NCBI GenBank assembly: GCA_020632655.1
Contig: JACKFD010000007.1
Coordinates: forward strand, 248,001-312,000
Length of the DNA: 64,000 nucleotides
Source: Spirochaetaceae bacterium
GTDB taxonomy: Bacteria; Myxococcota_A; UBA9160; UBA4427
Reading direction: 5' to 3'
In this document: positions 1 to 7,417 of the stretch, one piece after another
How the letters are laid out: each line of letters starts with the position of its first letter
How positions within the stretch are numbered: the first letter of the stretch is position 1
Translations under genes and position numbers: made by a program
The notes under the pieces: generated by a model
What the model saw: only the letters and a program-made list of their open reading frames with translations
Databases searched by the model: none
What the model was told of the DNA's origin: nothing

Positions 1-210
1 GACTATCAAGGCCTCGACGAGATCGGGGCGCGCGACCAGCAGGGAGACGCGATCGCCGGACTGGAGGGCTACCGGATCCTCGTCTCCGTCGACACGACGG
101 CGAGTCTGGGCGGGCTGTCGGGACCCGCCGACGTCGTACGCGTCGACGCGACGATCGTCGACCCGCTCGGCAATACGGTCCGTCTGAGCGGATATCGGAC
201 TCGCTCGTGA
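1..210 (+). CDS. C-terminal end of a minor pilin / pseudopilin (partial)
   Basis: The frame is open from the window edge to a TGA at 208-210, giving 69 residues that end in GYRTRS. They resemble the C-terminal beta region of MSHA/type II secretion minor pilins: alternating hydrophobic strands, then RVDATIVDPLGNTVRLSGYR. The next gene starts inside the stop (TGATG) and carries a clear prepilin leader, and a third pilus-type gene follows, so a pilin-like identity (PilV/MshD class) fits the context. The N-terminal methylation motif that would prove it lies outside the window. It probably acts in the tip or priming complex of a type IV pilus or pseudopilus, anchored in the inner membrane before assembly. 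Confidence 0.6.
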   Translation, partial: DYQGLDEIGARDQQGDAIAGLEGYRILVSVDTTASLGGLSGPADVVRVDATIVDPLGNTVRLSGYRTRS

Positions 211-1106
211 TGCGTCATCGATCCAGTCGTAGCGGCTTCTCGCTGGTCGAGCTCGTCACGACGATCGCCTTGACGGGACTGCTCGCGGTGGGCTTCGCAC
301 AGCTGCTCCAACATCCGATCCGCGGCTACGCCGCCGTGTCACGGCGCGCCGAGCTGGTGTCGATCGCGGACGCCTCGATGCGCCGTATGGCGCGCGACCT
401 GAGACGCGCGTTGCCGAATAGCATCCGGATCGCGGCAGGGGGGACGGCGATCGAGCTGCTGCATACCCAGGGCGGTGCGCGCTACCGGCTCGACCCGGGC
501 GTGAACGACCCCGGCGGCCCCGCGGAGCAGGATCATCGGGCCGACGACGATCGGCTCGGATTCGGCGGCGATACGCGATGGAACGTGCTCGGGCGGGTCC
601 GGAACGTCGCCTTCAGCCACGGCGTGCCCCTCCCGGCCGGTGTGCGGATCGCGATCTATCCGACGAACTCGAGCATCTGGGCCCGGGCCGCCAACGGGAC
701 GAATCCGTCCCCGATCACCCCGGCGACGACACGCATCACGATCGTCGACGACGGAGACGAGGACCAGATCCAGCTGAGCGCGAGCCATCGCTTCCAACAC
801 GAGTCCCCGAGTGCACGCCTCTTCCTCGTCGACACGCCGATCACGTACCTCTGCGATCCTGCGGACGGCAGTCTGTGGCGGATCGATGGCTACTCGATCA
901 CGAGCGGCCAACCGACGGATCCCGCCCTTGCGCCGCTCGCCGGCGGAAGGGCTTCGCGGGCCGCCGACCACGTCGAGACGTGCCGCTTCCGATACCTGCC
1001 GGGCACGGCGAGCCGCGCGGCGCTCGTGACGCTCGAGGTGGTGCTGGCCGAGGACGGCGAGCGCGTGCAGCTCCTGCAACAGGTGCAGGTCGACAATGCG
1101 CCTTGA
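210..1106 (+). CDS. Prepilin-type N-terminal cleavage/methylation protein (PilW/MshO-like)
   Basis: This 298-residue protein begins with a basic leader followed by G-F-S-L-V-E-L, the recognition site of prepilin peptidase PilD, where Glu at +5 of the mature protein is the hallmark. A hydrophobic helix of about 20 residues follows. The globular remainder (about residues 40-298) is rich in beta strands, as in large minor pilins PilW/MshO. I chose the ATG at 210, which overlaps the preceding stop as TGATG; a GTG one codon earlier is possible. The next gene starts only about 10 bp downstream, so the three are one operon. The role would be a minor subunit that primes pilus or pseudopilus assembly. 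MshO is the closest named class, but the exact system cannot be decided from this fragment. Confidence 0.8.
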   Translation: MRHRSSRSGFSLVELVTTIALTGLLAVGFAQLLQHPIRGYAAVSRRAELVSIADASMRRMARDLRRALPNSIRIAAGGTAIELLHTQGGARYRLDPGVNDPGGPAEQDHRADDDRLGFGGDTRWNVLGRVRNVAFSHGVPLPAGVRIAIYPTNSSIWARAANGTNPSPITPATTRITIVDDGDEDQIQLSASHRFQHESPSARLFLVDTPITYLCDPADGSLWRIDGYSITSGQPTDPALAPLAGGRASRAADHVETCRFRYLPGTASRAALVTLEVVLAEDGERVQLLQQVQVDNAP

Positions 1107-1116
1107 AGCCGACCCG

Positions 1117-1512
1117 ATGCGACGGCGCGGATTCGCGCTCGTGGCGGCACTCGTCGTCCTGGTCCTGCTGGGATCGATGGGCGCCTTGATGGTGCGCGTG
1201 ACCGGGGTCGAGCAGGTCGGCACGAGCCTCTCCCTGCTCGGCGCACGAGCCGACCTCGCGGCCCGGAGCGGCCTGGAGTGGGCCGTCCATCGCGTCGTGA
1301 TCGACGGCGACTGTCCAGCCCCGACGACGACCTTGCCCCTCGGCGAGGGTGCCCTCACGGGCTTCAGGGTGGTCGTCGCCTGCGCCGCGACGACCCATGT
1401 CGAGGGCACCGTGGAGCGACGCAGCCTCGAGGTGCGGGCAGAGGCGTCGTTCGGATCTCCGGGCACCCTCGAGTCGGTCTACCGGGAAATCCATGTGGCG
1501 CTCGTCCGCTGA
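1117..1512 (+). CDS. MshP/PilX-like pilus assembly protein
   Basis: This 131-residue protein has a short basic start (MRRRGFALVAALVVLVLLG), then one hydrophobic helix and a small beta-rich domain with two Cys. It lacks the Glu+5 of true prepilins, typical of PilX N-terminal / MshP proteins, which sit beside PilV/PilW genes and help start pilus assembly. An in-frame ATG at 1096 would overlap the upstream gene. I prefer 1117 because it leaves the short leader expected of the family. The gene is the last of the cluster and is followed, 79 bp on, by a strong hairpin terminator. Function by family and context is likely; the specific pilus system is unknown. Confidence 0.7.
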   Translation: MRRRGFALVAALVVLVLLGSMGALMVRVTGVEQVGTSLSLLGARADLAARSGLEWAVHRVVIDGDCPAPTTTLPLGEGALTGFRVVVACAATTHVEGTVERRSLEVRAEASFGSPGTLESVYREIHVALVR

Positions 1513-1591
1513 GACGGCCGGGGGAGCCACTCGGGTACCGCGACCATCGGGGATCCGGTCGCGACGTCGACCCGGGATCGGGCCCTGAACG

Positions 1592-1626
1592 AAAAAACCC
1601 GCGACCATCCCGGCCGCGGGTTTTTT
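1592..1626. terminator. Intrinsic terminator, perfect 12-bp stem, works on both strands
   Basis: AAAAAACCCGCG at 1592-1603 pairs perfectly with CGCGGGTTTTTT at 1615-1626 around an 11-nt loop. The A-run on one side and T-run on the other make it a classic Rho-independent terminator in either direction. On the plus strand it closes the pilin operon. It is the only U-tract terminator I found in the window. Confidence 0.93.
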
Positions 1627-1829
1627 GAATGCGATAGTCAGATCGTAGCACAGCTGACGATCTCCACAAGGGCTCCCGCAAGAATCGTCCAATCGAGTGC
1701 CTTTCACGGCTCGACCCGACCCGATCGCCCCCTCGAAAGCCCGCTTCGTCGCTTCCGGACGACCATTTCCGCACGGCCCCGCCCGACCCATTCGGGCTCG
1801 GCACAGAGATCACCCCGGGGAAATCGCGC

Positions 1830-1835
1830 TAGAGT
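1830..1835 (+). promoter_or_regulatory. -10 element (TAGAGT) of a probable leaderless transcript
   Basis: TAGAGT lies 7 nt before the GTG at 1843, so a transcript starting at the usual distance would begin at or next to the start codon. The same arrangement precedes apaG (4590) and xthA (54481). The rest of the gap 1627-1829 shows no other feature. Confidence 0.45.
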
Positions 1836-1842
1836 GCGGCGC

Positions 1843-3156
1843 GTGAAGACCCGACCCGTGCAGCACGCCGCCTCCGGGCGCCCCGGCCACACCAGCCGGG
1901 CCCTCTGGATCCCGCTGGCCCTGGCCCTCGCGATCCTTCCGCTCACCAGCCGCGCGGTATCGGCCCATACCCGCAGCGTCTCCTACTCGACCTGGGAGAT
2001 CGATCCGGGCGGCGCCGAGGTCGCGCTCCGCATCCAGCTGCTGGAGCTCAGCCGCCTCGGCCCCGATGCCCTGCCCGAAGACTTCCCGCAGACCCGTCGA
2101 CCCGGTCCCGATGCGGTCGGCCCGGCTGCCGACACCGACGTGTGGGCCAGGCGCCTGCCGAGCGAGCTCGTCCTGATCAGCGATGGCATCCGCTGCGTCC
2201 CGGCCGCACCAGCGCATCGCGAGCCGGACGCCCCGGGATGGGTCCGCTACGCGTGGCGCGTCGAATGTCCGACCGACGGGCCGCGACTGATCTTGCGCAG
2301 CCACGTCCTGCTCGACGTCGCGCCCTCGCACCTGCACTTCGCACGGGTCCGATTCGCCGACACGTCCGACGTCCTGCGCGAGCGGGTGCTGACCGAGAGC
2401 AGCCCCGACTTCGTGCTGCGGAGCAGCGAGCAGGACGCGATGCAGGTCGCGGGAAGCGGGCTCGCCGACTACGTCCGGCTCGGGATCGAGCACATCCTCT
2501 CCGGCTGGGACCATCTCGCCTTCGTGCTGGGCCTGCTCCTGCTCGCGAATCGGCTCGGCGACGTGGCGCGGCTGATCACGGGCTTCACGCTCGCCCACAG
2601 TCTGACTCTCGCACTCGCGGTCCTCGATCTCGTCGAGCCCCGCGGCGCCGCCGTGGAGGCCGTGATCGCCTACTCCGTCGCGCTCGTGGCCGTCGAGCGT
2701 TGCTGGCTGTCAGCCGGACGGGACCGTCGCATCCCGGCCGCCGTCGTCCTCGCCCTCGGCGGGCTCGCATGCTTCGGGGCGACCGGCGCGAGTGTCCTGC
2801 CCTTTGCCAGCGTGCTCGGGCTGATCCTCTTCACGGCCTGCTACTTCGCACTCCTCGGCCGCGACGGGTCTGCGTGGCTGCGCGTCTGCCTCACCTTCGC
2901 CTTCGGGCTGGTGCACGGCTTCGGCTTCGCGGGCGTACTGCTCGAGATGGCCCTGCCGACCGACCGGCTCGTGCCCGCGCTGCTTGGCTTCAATCTCGGC
3001 GTCGAGATCGGGCAGATCGCGGTGGTCGTCGCCCTCTGGCCGGCCCTCGTCCTCCTCCGGAGGCGCGAGGGTCTCCGATTCTCCCTCGCCGGCGATCTCG
3101 TCGCGGCGGGTCTCTGCGGACTGGGTACCTATTGGCTGATCGAGCGGGCCTTCTAG
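1843..3156 (+). CDS. HupE/UreJ family membrane protein with large extracytoplasmic domain
   Basis: The protein has 437 residues. An N-terminal signal sequence ends near SRAVSAHTR. About 190 residues of extracytoplasmic beta-type sequence follow, then a C-terminal membrane domain with about six or seven helices. The membrane part carries the HupE/UreJ-2 signatures: GIEHILSGWDHLAFVLGLL, TGFTLAHSLTLALA and FGLVHGFGFAGVLLEM, with conserved His and Asp that could bind metal. Family members are proposed nickel/cobalt permeases, but no hydrogenase, urease or Ni-enzyme gene is visible nearby, so the substrate is open. The start is GTG 1843, chosen because TAGAGT sits 7 nt upstream; an in-frame GTG at 1834 would lie inside that hexamer. 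The downstream DUF5658 gene follows after 37 bp and may be co-transcribed. Confidence 0.85.
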   Translation: MKTRPVQHAASGRPGHTSRALWIPLALALAILPLTSRAVSAHTRSVSYSTWEIDPGGAEVALRIQLLELSRLGPDALPEDFPQTRRPGPDAVGPAADTDVWARRLPSELVLISDGIRCVPAAPAHREPDAPGWVRYAWRVECPTDGPRLILRSHVLLDVAPSHLHFARVRFADTSDVLRERVLTESSPDFVLRSSEQDAMQVAGSGLADYVRLGIEHILSGWDHLAFVLGLLLLANRLGDVARLITGFTLAHSLTLALAVLDLVEPRGAAVEAVIAYSVALVAVERCWLSAGRDRRIPAAVVLALGGLACFGATGASVLPFASVLGLILFTACYFALLGRDGSAWLRVCLTFAFGLVHGFGFAGVLLEMALPTDRLVPALLGFNLGVEIGQIAVVVALWPALVLLRRREGLRFSLAGDLVAAGLCGLGTYWLIERAF

Positions 3157-3193
3157 CTCAGATCCGCGTCCGGGCGGACCGATAGGAGCGCAC

Positions 3194-3787
3194 GTGCCCC
3201 GCACTCCGCGCGGACAGGGAGCAGCTCGCGTGCAATCGGTTGGCAACTCCACGGACGTCGACGACGTTGCTTCCGGGGTCGAGGGGGACGCAGCGGCAGC
3301 GAACGGATCGCAGCCCGTCGGCGAGCGTCGCCGCAGCGATCGTCGCACGCGCCCCACCAGTCCCTGGAGCGCCTTCTTCGGGCCGGTCCGCCGCAGCCGC
3401 GGCCGTCGCGCGAGCGATGCCCCGGGCTACGTCGATCGCTACACGCGCACCGACGTTGCGCTCCTGCTCGCGATCTTCCTGCTCAACGTGGCGGACGCCT
3501 TCTTCACGATGCTCTGGCTCGAGCGTGGAGGGCGCGAAGCCAACCCCGTCATGGACTTCTTCCTCGACATCGGCCCCTACGCCTTCCTCGCCCAGAAATG
3601 CCTCGTAGTCGGCTTCTGGCTCGTCCTGCTCCTGGTCCACAAGAACTACCGCCTCGCACGGATCGGCCTCTACGCCTCGCTCGCGATCTACGGCACGCTC
3701 CTGATCGTGCACTTCGGCATCATCGCCTTCGATGTCCAGCCGCCACCGCAGGACGACGTCGTGCTCGGCGTGCTGTCGACGAAGTGA
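3194..3787 (+). CDS. DUF5658 family small membrane protein
   Basis: The protein has 197 residues. A hydrophilic, basic N-terminus of about 80 residues precedes a membrane part with three helices, including LLLAIFLLNVADAFFTMLWL, FLAQKCLVVGFWLVLLLV and LYASLAIYGTLLIVHFGIIA. The N-A-x-D at the first helix and G-x-x-E-x-N-P-x-M right after it are the conserved core of DUF5658. No biochemical role is known for the family. The GTG start has a good ribosome site (AGGAG, 6 nt upstream). It follows the HupE-like gene on the same strand. The gene ends 39 bp before the convergent rsmE. Confidence 0.8.
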   Translation: MPRTPRGQGAARVQSVGNSTDVDDVASGVEGDAAAANGSQPVGERRRSDRRTRPTSPWSAFFGPVRRSRGRRASDAPGYVDRYTRTDVALLLAIFLLNVADAFFTMLWLERGGREANPVMDFFLDIGPYAFLAQKCLVVGFWLVLLLVHKNYRLARIGLYASLAIYGTLLIVHFGIIAFDVQPPPQDDVVLGVLSTK

Positions 3788-3826
3788 CGGAGTGAGGCGT
3801 CGCGTCCCCTCGTCGGCGCCCGCGAC

Positions 3827-4552
3827 CTAAGGACAGAGGCGACCGACGAGCAGGGGAACCACCGGCTCGACACGCAACACACGCGGGCCAAGGTCGACCG
3901 ACTCGAACCCGATGCCCTCGAGTCGCGAGACCTCGTAGTCGACGAAGCCGCCCTCGGGACCCACGAAGAGCGTGATCGGTCCGTCCACGGCATGTGGGCA
4001 GGAGTTCGGCGCGCCCGGGTGCGCGAGCAGCGCCCGGCGCCCTGCGATGCGCGGCGCGAGCACCTCGTCCACGAGCGGCTCGAAGTAGCGATAGAGCTCG
4101 ACCTGCGGCAGGACCGTGTCGCGGGCCTGCTCGAGTCCGAGCAGCAATCGGGCCCGGATCTCCTCGGCGTCGAGGACGTGGCTCTGCCAGAAGCTCCCTT
4201 CGGTGCGCGCGGTGCCCGCCACGACGAGCCGCGTGATGCCGAGGCTGGCGATCGTCGACAGGAGACGGCGGAAGACCGGTGGGCGCGGCAGCGCGAGCAC
4301 GAGCTCGAGGGGGCGCTTCGCAGGCGGATCACGATCGAGCAGGACCTCGAGCTCGAGCGCCTCCGCATCGAGGGCGAGCACCCGCGCGGAGCCGATCCGT
4401 CCGCCGACGAGCCCCACACGCAGGCGGTCCCCCGCCTCCGCACGCAGGATCTCCTCGGCGTGCCGGCGACGGCGTCCTTCGATGCGAGCGCGGCGAGGCT
4501 GGTCGGGAGGTCCCTCCCCGAGCTCGTCCGGTTCGAGCAGCAGGCAATTCAT
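3827..4552 (-). CDS. rsmE: 16S rRNA m3U1498 methyltransferase
   Basis: This 241-residue SPOUT methyltransferase should N3-methylate U1498 of 16S rRNA using S-adenosylmethionine. An N-terminal PUA-like beta domain (about 1-75) carries RRRRHAEEILRAEAGD. The knotted C-terminal domain has the diagnostic FVGPEGGF loop (about residues 196-203), and RVLRVEPVVPLLV in place of the usual R-I-L-R-x-E-T-A. The conventional ET pair is therefore EP here, a mild deviation in the last motif. Length fits RsmE (about 240). It is divergent from apaG, with only 50 bp between the two starts. Identity is secure. Confidence 0.93.
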   Translation of the reverse strand: MNCLLLEPDELGEGPPDQPRRARIEGRRRRHAEEILRAEAGDRLRVGLVGGRIGSARVLALDAEALELEVLLDRDPPAKRPLELVLALPRPPVFRRLLSTIASLGITRLVVAGTARTEGSFWQSHVLDAEEIRARLLLGLEQARDTVLPQVELYRYFEPLVDEVLAPRIAGRRALLAHPGAPNSCPHAVDGPITLFVGPEGGFVDYEVSRLEGIGFESVDLGPRVLRVEPVVPLLVGRLCP

Positions 4553-4589
4553 GTGGGCCCCGCTCCCCGGAGCGCGCAGCGCGGGCTGC

Positions 4590-4595
4590 TAGATT
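4590..4595 (+). promoter_or_regulatory. -10 element (TAGATT) of a probable leaderless apaG transcript
   Basis: TAGATT ends 7 nt before the GTG start of apaG at 4603, the distance expected between a -10 box and a transcription start. No Shine-Dalgarno sequence is present between them, which supports a leaderless message. Confidence 0.5.
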
Positions 4596-4602
4596 CTCCG
4601 CC

Positions 4603-5013
4603 GTGAGCGACCCCGACCTCTTCGTGACGACCTCCGAGGCCGAGACCGGCGGCGTACGCGTTCGCGTGCAGGCCCGCTACTCGCCGGAGCACAGCCATCC
4701 GCCGGCCAGCCGATGGTTCTTCCTCTACACGATCCGGATCTCGAACGAAGGCGAGACGACGGTCCAGCTGTTGAACCGACACTGGACGATCGTCGACGCG
4801 ACGGGCCATACGGAGGAGGTCCACGGCCCGGGCGTCGTCGGCGAGCAGCCGACCCTCGAGCCCGGCCAGAGCTTCGAGTACACCTCGGGCTGCCCGCTCG
4901 CGACGCCGTTCGGCTCGATGGCCGGCAGCTACGAGATGCAGAGGAAGGACGGCACTCGTTTCGAGGCCGAGGTCGCGCTCTTCCAACTGATCCAGCCGGG
5001 CTCGATCCACTGA
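4603..5013 (+). CDS. apaG: ApaG domain protein (Co2+/Mg2+ efflux protein ApaG)
   Basis: The protein has 136 residues, close to the family norm of about 125-130. The single fibronectin-III-like ApaG domain is complete: Y-S-P-E-H-S, F-F-L-Y-T-I-R-I-S-N-E-G, the LLNRHWTIVDATGHTEEVHG core, GVVGEQPTLEPGQSFEYTSG and FGSMAGSYEM. The gene is often linked to diadenosine tetraphosphate hydrolase (apaH) elsewhere and has been implicated in divalent-cation efflux phenotypes. Its molecular role is unsettled, and apaH is not next to it here. The frame is open far upstream, but domain homology begins at the GTG 4603 right after a -10-like box, so the long extension is rejected. Confidence 0.93.
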   Translation: MSDPDLFVTTSEAETGGVRVRVQARYSPEHSHPPASRWFFLYTIRISNEGETTVQLLNRHWTIVDATGHTEEVHGPGVVGEQPTLEPGQSFEYTSGCPLATPFGSMAGSYEMQRKDGTRFEAEVALFQLIQPGSIH

Positions 5014-5060
5014 CACGAAGCGCGTCGCCCGACGCGCCGAGCCCGCATCGTCGGCCCGGC

Positions 5061-5834
5061 TCACGCGACGCCCTGGGCCGCCAGCCGCGCGACGAGGACC
5101 GGCAGGTCGAGCAGGTCGTCGAGGGCGAAGTCGGGGCGCGCACCGCGATGACGCGCGAGTGCCGCCTCCGGATCGACCACGCGCCGGGTGAGCCACAGCG
5201 TCCGGAGGCCCGCCGCGGCCGCCCCCGCGACATCGGCCTCGAGATCGTCCCCCACGTGCAGGATCTCCCGCGGTGCGACCCCGAGCGCCTCGACCATCGC
5301 CTCGAAGATCTCCCTGCGTGGCTTCCGGATGCCCACCTCCTCGGAGATCACGACCACGTCCAGATGCGCATCGAAGCCCGCCTCGTCGAGGATCCGCCGC
5401 GCCGTCGCCGCGTGGGTGAAGTTCGAGCAGAGCGCGAGCGGATGCTCGACGCCGAGTGCGGCGAGCACGGGCTCGTGGTGGGCCGGGACGCTGACCGCGC
5501 CGTGGAGCAGGTCCATGTGCACTTCCGTCAGCTCCCGAGCGACGGCGAGCACGTCGTCGCAGCCCAGGTGATTCGCGAAGGCGACGAAGCGGTCGAGCGT
5601 CGAGAGCTCGATGCCCTGGTCGACGGTCTCCGCGCGGAGCGTGGCGTCGATCTCGCGCAGGCGCTGCGCGAACTCGACGAGGGGCAGGTCCATTCCGGTC
5701 CGTTCGACGAGCCGCGCGTGCAACGCCGGCGTCGTCGCCCCGAAACGTCGCCCCTCGATCTCCACGGGCTGCAGGCGGTGGTGGTTCTGGTCGACGAGGG
5801 TGTCGAAGAGGTCGAAGGCGATCGCCCGGATCAC
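5061..5834 (-). CDS. HAD-superfamily hydrolase
   Basis: This 257-residue HAD hydrolase has motif I AFDLFDTLV, motif II S-N-F at LCSNFTHAA, motif III Lys in GIRKPRREIF and motif IV HVGDDLEADVAGA. The nucleophile Asp of motif I is present. The position two residues later is Phe instead of the Asp used as general acid by phosphatases, as in dehalogenase-type HADs, so the chemistry cannot be assumed to be phosphatase. A helical cap lies between motifs I and II (about residues 20-110). The GTG start overlaps the stop of the upstream dsbA-like gene (GTGA), so the two are translationally coupled. The substrate is unknown. Confidence 0.88.
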   Translation of the reverse strand: MIRAIAFDLFDTLVDQNHHRLQPVEIEGRRFGATTPALHARLVERTGMDLPLVEFAQRLREIDATLRAETVDQGIELSTLDRFVAFANHLGCDDVLAVARELTEVHMDLLHGAVSVPAHHEPVLAALGVEHPLALCSNFTHAATARRILDEAGFDAHLDVVVISEEVGIRKPRREIFEAMVEALGVAPREILHVGDDLEADVAGAAAAGLRTLWLTRRVVDPEAALARHRGARPDFALDDLLDLPVLVARLAAQGVA

Positions 5835-6559
5835 GACTCCTCGGCCAGCACCTCGTCGATCAGGCGCTTGAAGTTCGCGAAGGGCTGGGCGCCCGAGAGA
5901 TAGCGGCCGTTGATGAAGAAGGCCGGCGTGCCCGTGATGCCGAGCGCGCTCGCCTGACGCATGTCCTCGTCCAGCCGCTTCTTGACGTCGGCCGCGGCGA
6001 CGTCGCGTCGGAATCGCTCGAGGTCGAGCCCGAGCTTCTCGGCATAGCCCTCGAAGGTCTCGGGACTCAGGTCGCGCTGGTTCTCGAAGATCAGGTCGTG
6101 CATCTCCCAGAAGCGACCCTGCCGATGCGCCGCCTCCGCGGCGGCATGCGCGGCGGGCGCCTGCGGATGGATCGAGAGCGGCATGTGCTTGAAGGCGATC
6201 CGCACCCGGTCGCCGTATTCCTGCTGGATCTGCGCGAGCGTCGGCGTCACCCGATTGCAGAAGGGGCATTGGAAGTCGGACCACTCGACCACGGTCACCG
6301 CGGCCTTCGGATTACCGCGAACCGGCGCCTCGCCGATCTCCACCTCGTACTTGCGCTCGGCGTCGGGGCGCGCCGGACGCGGGCGACCGGCGCTCGGCGC
6401 ACCGTCGCCGGGCAGGTTCTCGAGGGCGGCCGTGGCCTGCTCGATCTGTGCCGTCGCCCGGTCGAGCGAGCTGGCCACGAAGAAGCTGCCCCCGATGATC
6501 GAGAGGCTGATCAGGAGGGCGGCCACGATCGTGGGACGCCCGCTCGACTGTTCTGACAC
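5831..6559 (-). CDS. DsbA-family thioredoxin-fold disulfide oxidoreductase, membrane-anchored
   Basis: This 242-residue protein has an N-terminal transmembrane anchor (IVAALLISLSIIGGSFFVAS), an Ala/Pro-rich linker, and a DsbA-like domain from about residue 70. The active site CPFC lies in WSDFQCPFCNRV. The cis-Pro loop GITGTPAFFINGRYLSG and the helical insert HPQAPAAHAAAEAAHRQGRFWEMHD are typical of the thioredoxin-4/DsbA class that includes BdbD and ScoI-like proteins. It should act in the periplasm, introducing or isomerising disulfides. This could matter for the many c-type cytochromes of this genome, although that link is inference. A TAGACT hexamer lies 65 bp upstream, and the HAD gene overlaps its end. 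Confidence 0.9.
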   Translation of the reverse strand: MSEQSSGRPTIVAALLISLSIIGGSFFVASSLDRATAQIEQATAALENLPGDGAPSAGRPRPARPDAERKYEVEIGEAPVRGNPKAAVTVVEWSDFQCPFCNRVTPTLAQIQQEYGDRVRIAFKHMPLSIHPQAPAAHAAAEAAHRQGRFWEMHDLIFENQRDLSPETFEGYAEKLGLDLERFRRDVAAADVKKRLDEDMRQASALGITGTPAFFINGRYLSGAQPFANFKRLIDEVLAEES

Positions 6560-6623
6560 GATTCCGTTCTCCCTGGGCGGGCACCGGACTGCGGCCCACC
6601 TCGTATCCGGAGGTCGACGCGGG

Positions 6624-6629
6624 AGTCTA
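6624..6629 (-). promoter_or_regulatory. -10 element (TAGACT) upstream of the dsbA-like gene
   Basis: TAGACT read on the minus strand lies about 65 nt before the ATG at 6559. It matches the hexamer found in front of at least seven other genes in the window. The -35 region is weak (TCGAAG at a 17-nt spacing). Confidence 0.35.
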
Positions 6630-6685
6630 CGACGCCGCCCGGATCGCTTCGACCCCCGCGTGCGGGCCTCGACGCTCGGTCCGGA

Positions 6686-7312
6686 TCAGATCTCGTGGCG
6701 GAGCAGCCGACGCAGCTCGGGGGAGCGGGCACGGATCGCCCGACTGATGCGCGCGAGCTCGCCCTGGAGGCGGCCCGGGCTGCATCCCGTTCCTCGAGCG
6801 ATCTCTGCGATCGAGCGACCCTCGGCGTAGGCGAGCAGCAGATCGCGATGGTCCCGGTCGAGGTGGTCGATCGACCGTTCGATGCGTTGCCATCGGGACT
6901 GTCGATCGGCGAGGTCCTCCGGATCCTCGTCCGGACGATCGATCTCCCACTCGAGACTCACGCCCTCGAGCACGCCGTCACCGTCGAGCAGCTCGGGATC
7001 GCACTCGGCGCGCTGGGCGACGCGCCCGAGCACCGACCGGGCCTCATCGATCACCGCCCCTTCGACCCGCATCGACACGTAGGCCGAGAGCTCGTGCGGA
7101 TGTGCGTCGGGCCGCCGGTTGCGCAGCGCCTTGAGCAGTCCCCAGTAGCCGGCGGACACGAGGTCGTCGCGCCATTGCGGATCGAGTCCGAAGCGGCGCT
7201 CGACGCGCCGGGCGAAGAAGCGGACGCGATGCTCGAACAGCCCCACCAACCGATCGAGATCGGACTCGGCGGAGACGGGATCGGCGGGCGGAACGATCGT
7301 GGGCGCTGCCAT
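6686..7312 (-). CDS. Sigma-70 family RNA polymerase sigma factor (FliA/SigB-type regions 2 and 4)
   Basis: This is a 208-residue alternative sigma factor. Region 2 is seen in WRDDLVSAGYWGLLKAL (core binding and -10 recognition) and in YVSMRVEGAVIDEAR, the equivalent of the R-I-R-G-A-I-x-D-x-L-R stretch of FliA, WhiG and SigB proteins. Region 4 is a helix-turn-helix, RSIAEIARGTGCSPGRLQGE. Region 3 is short. The ATG at 7312 gives MAAPTIVPP; the 33 codons upstream look non-coding. It lies 105 bp downstream of a Ser/Thr kinase gene on the same strand, so kinase and sigma factor may be one unit. No anti-sigma factor is adjacent. Confidence 0.85.
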   Translation of the reverse strand: MAAPTIVPPADPVSAESDLDRLVGLFEHRVRFFARRVERRFGLDPQWRDDLVSAGYWGLLKALRNRRPDAHPHELSAYVSMRVEGAVIDEARSVLGRVAQRAECDPELLDGDGVLEGVSLEWEIDRPDEDPEDLADRQSRWQRIERSIDHLDRDHRDLLLAYAEGRSIAEIARGTGCSPGRLQGELARISRAIRARSPELRRLLRHEI

Positions 7313-7394
7313 CGCGGCGCAGCTTGACGGAATCGCGTGTCGGGGGAAGTGACCCCCGGCACAGCCCCCACATCTGATGGAACGCCAGCTGCGC

Positions 7395-7409
7395 GGGGTC
7401 GCAGACCCC
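7395..7409. other. Short perfect hairpin between kinase and sigma-factor genes
   Basis: GGGGTC (7395-7400) and GACCCC (7404-7409) form a 6-bp stem around a 3-nt loop, 9 bp after the kinase stop codon. There is no T-run, so it is more likely an RNA-stability or partial attenuation structure than a full terminator. Confidence 0.35.
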
Positions 7410-7417
7410 ACACGAAG

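Noticed and set aside
7395..7409. Rho-independent terminator between kinase and sigma factor
   Set aside because: Only a 6-bp stem and no T-run on either side, so listed as a hairpin only.
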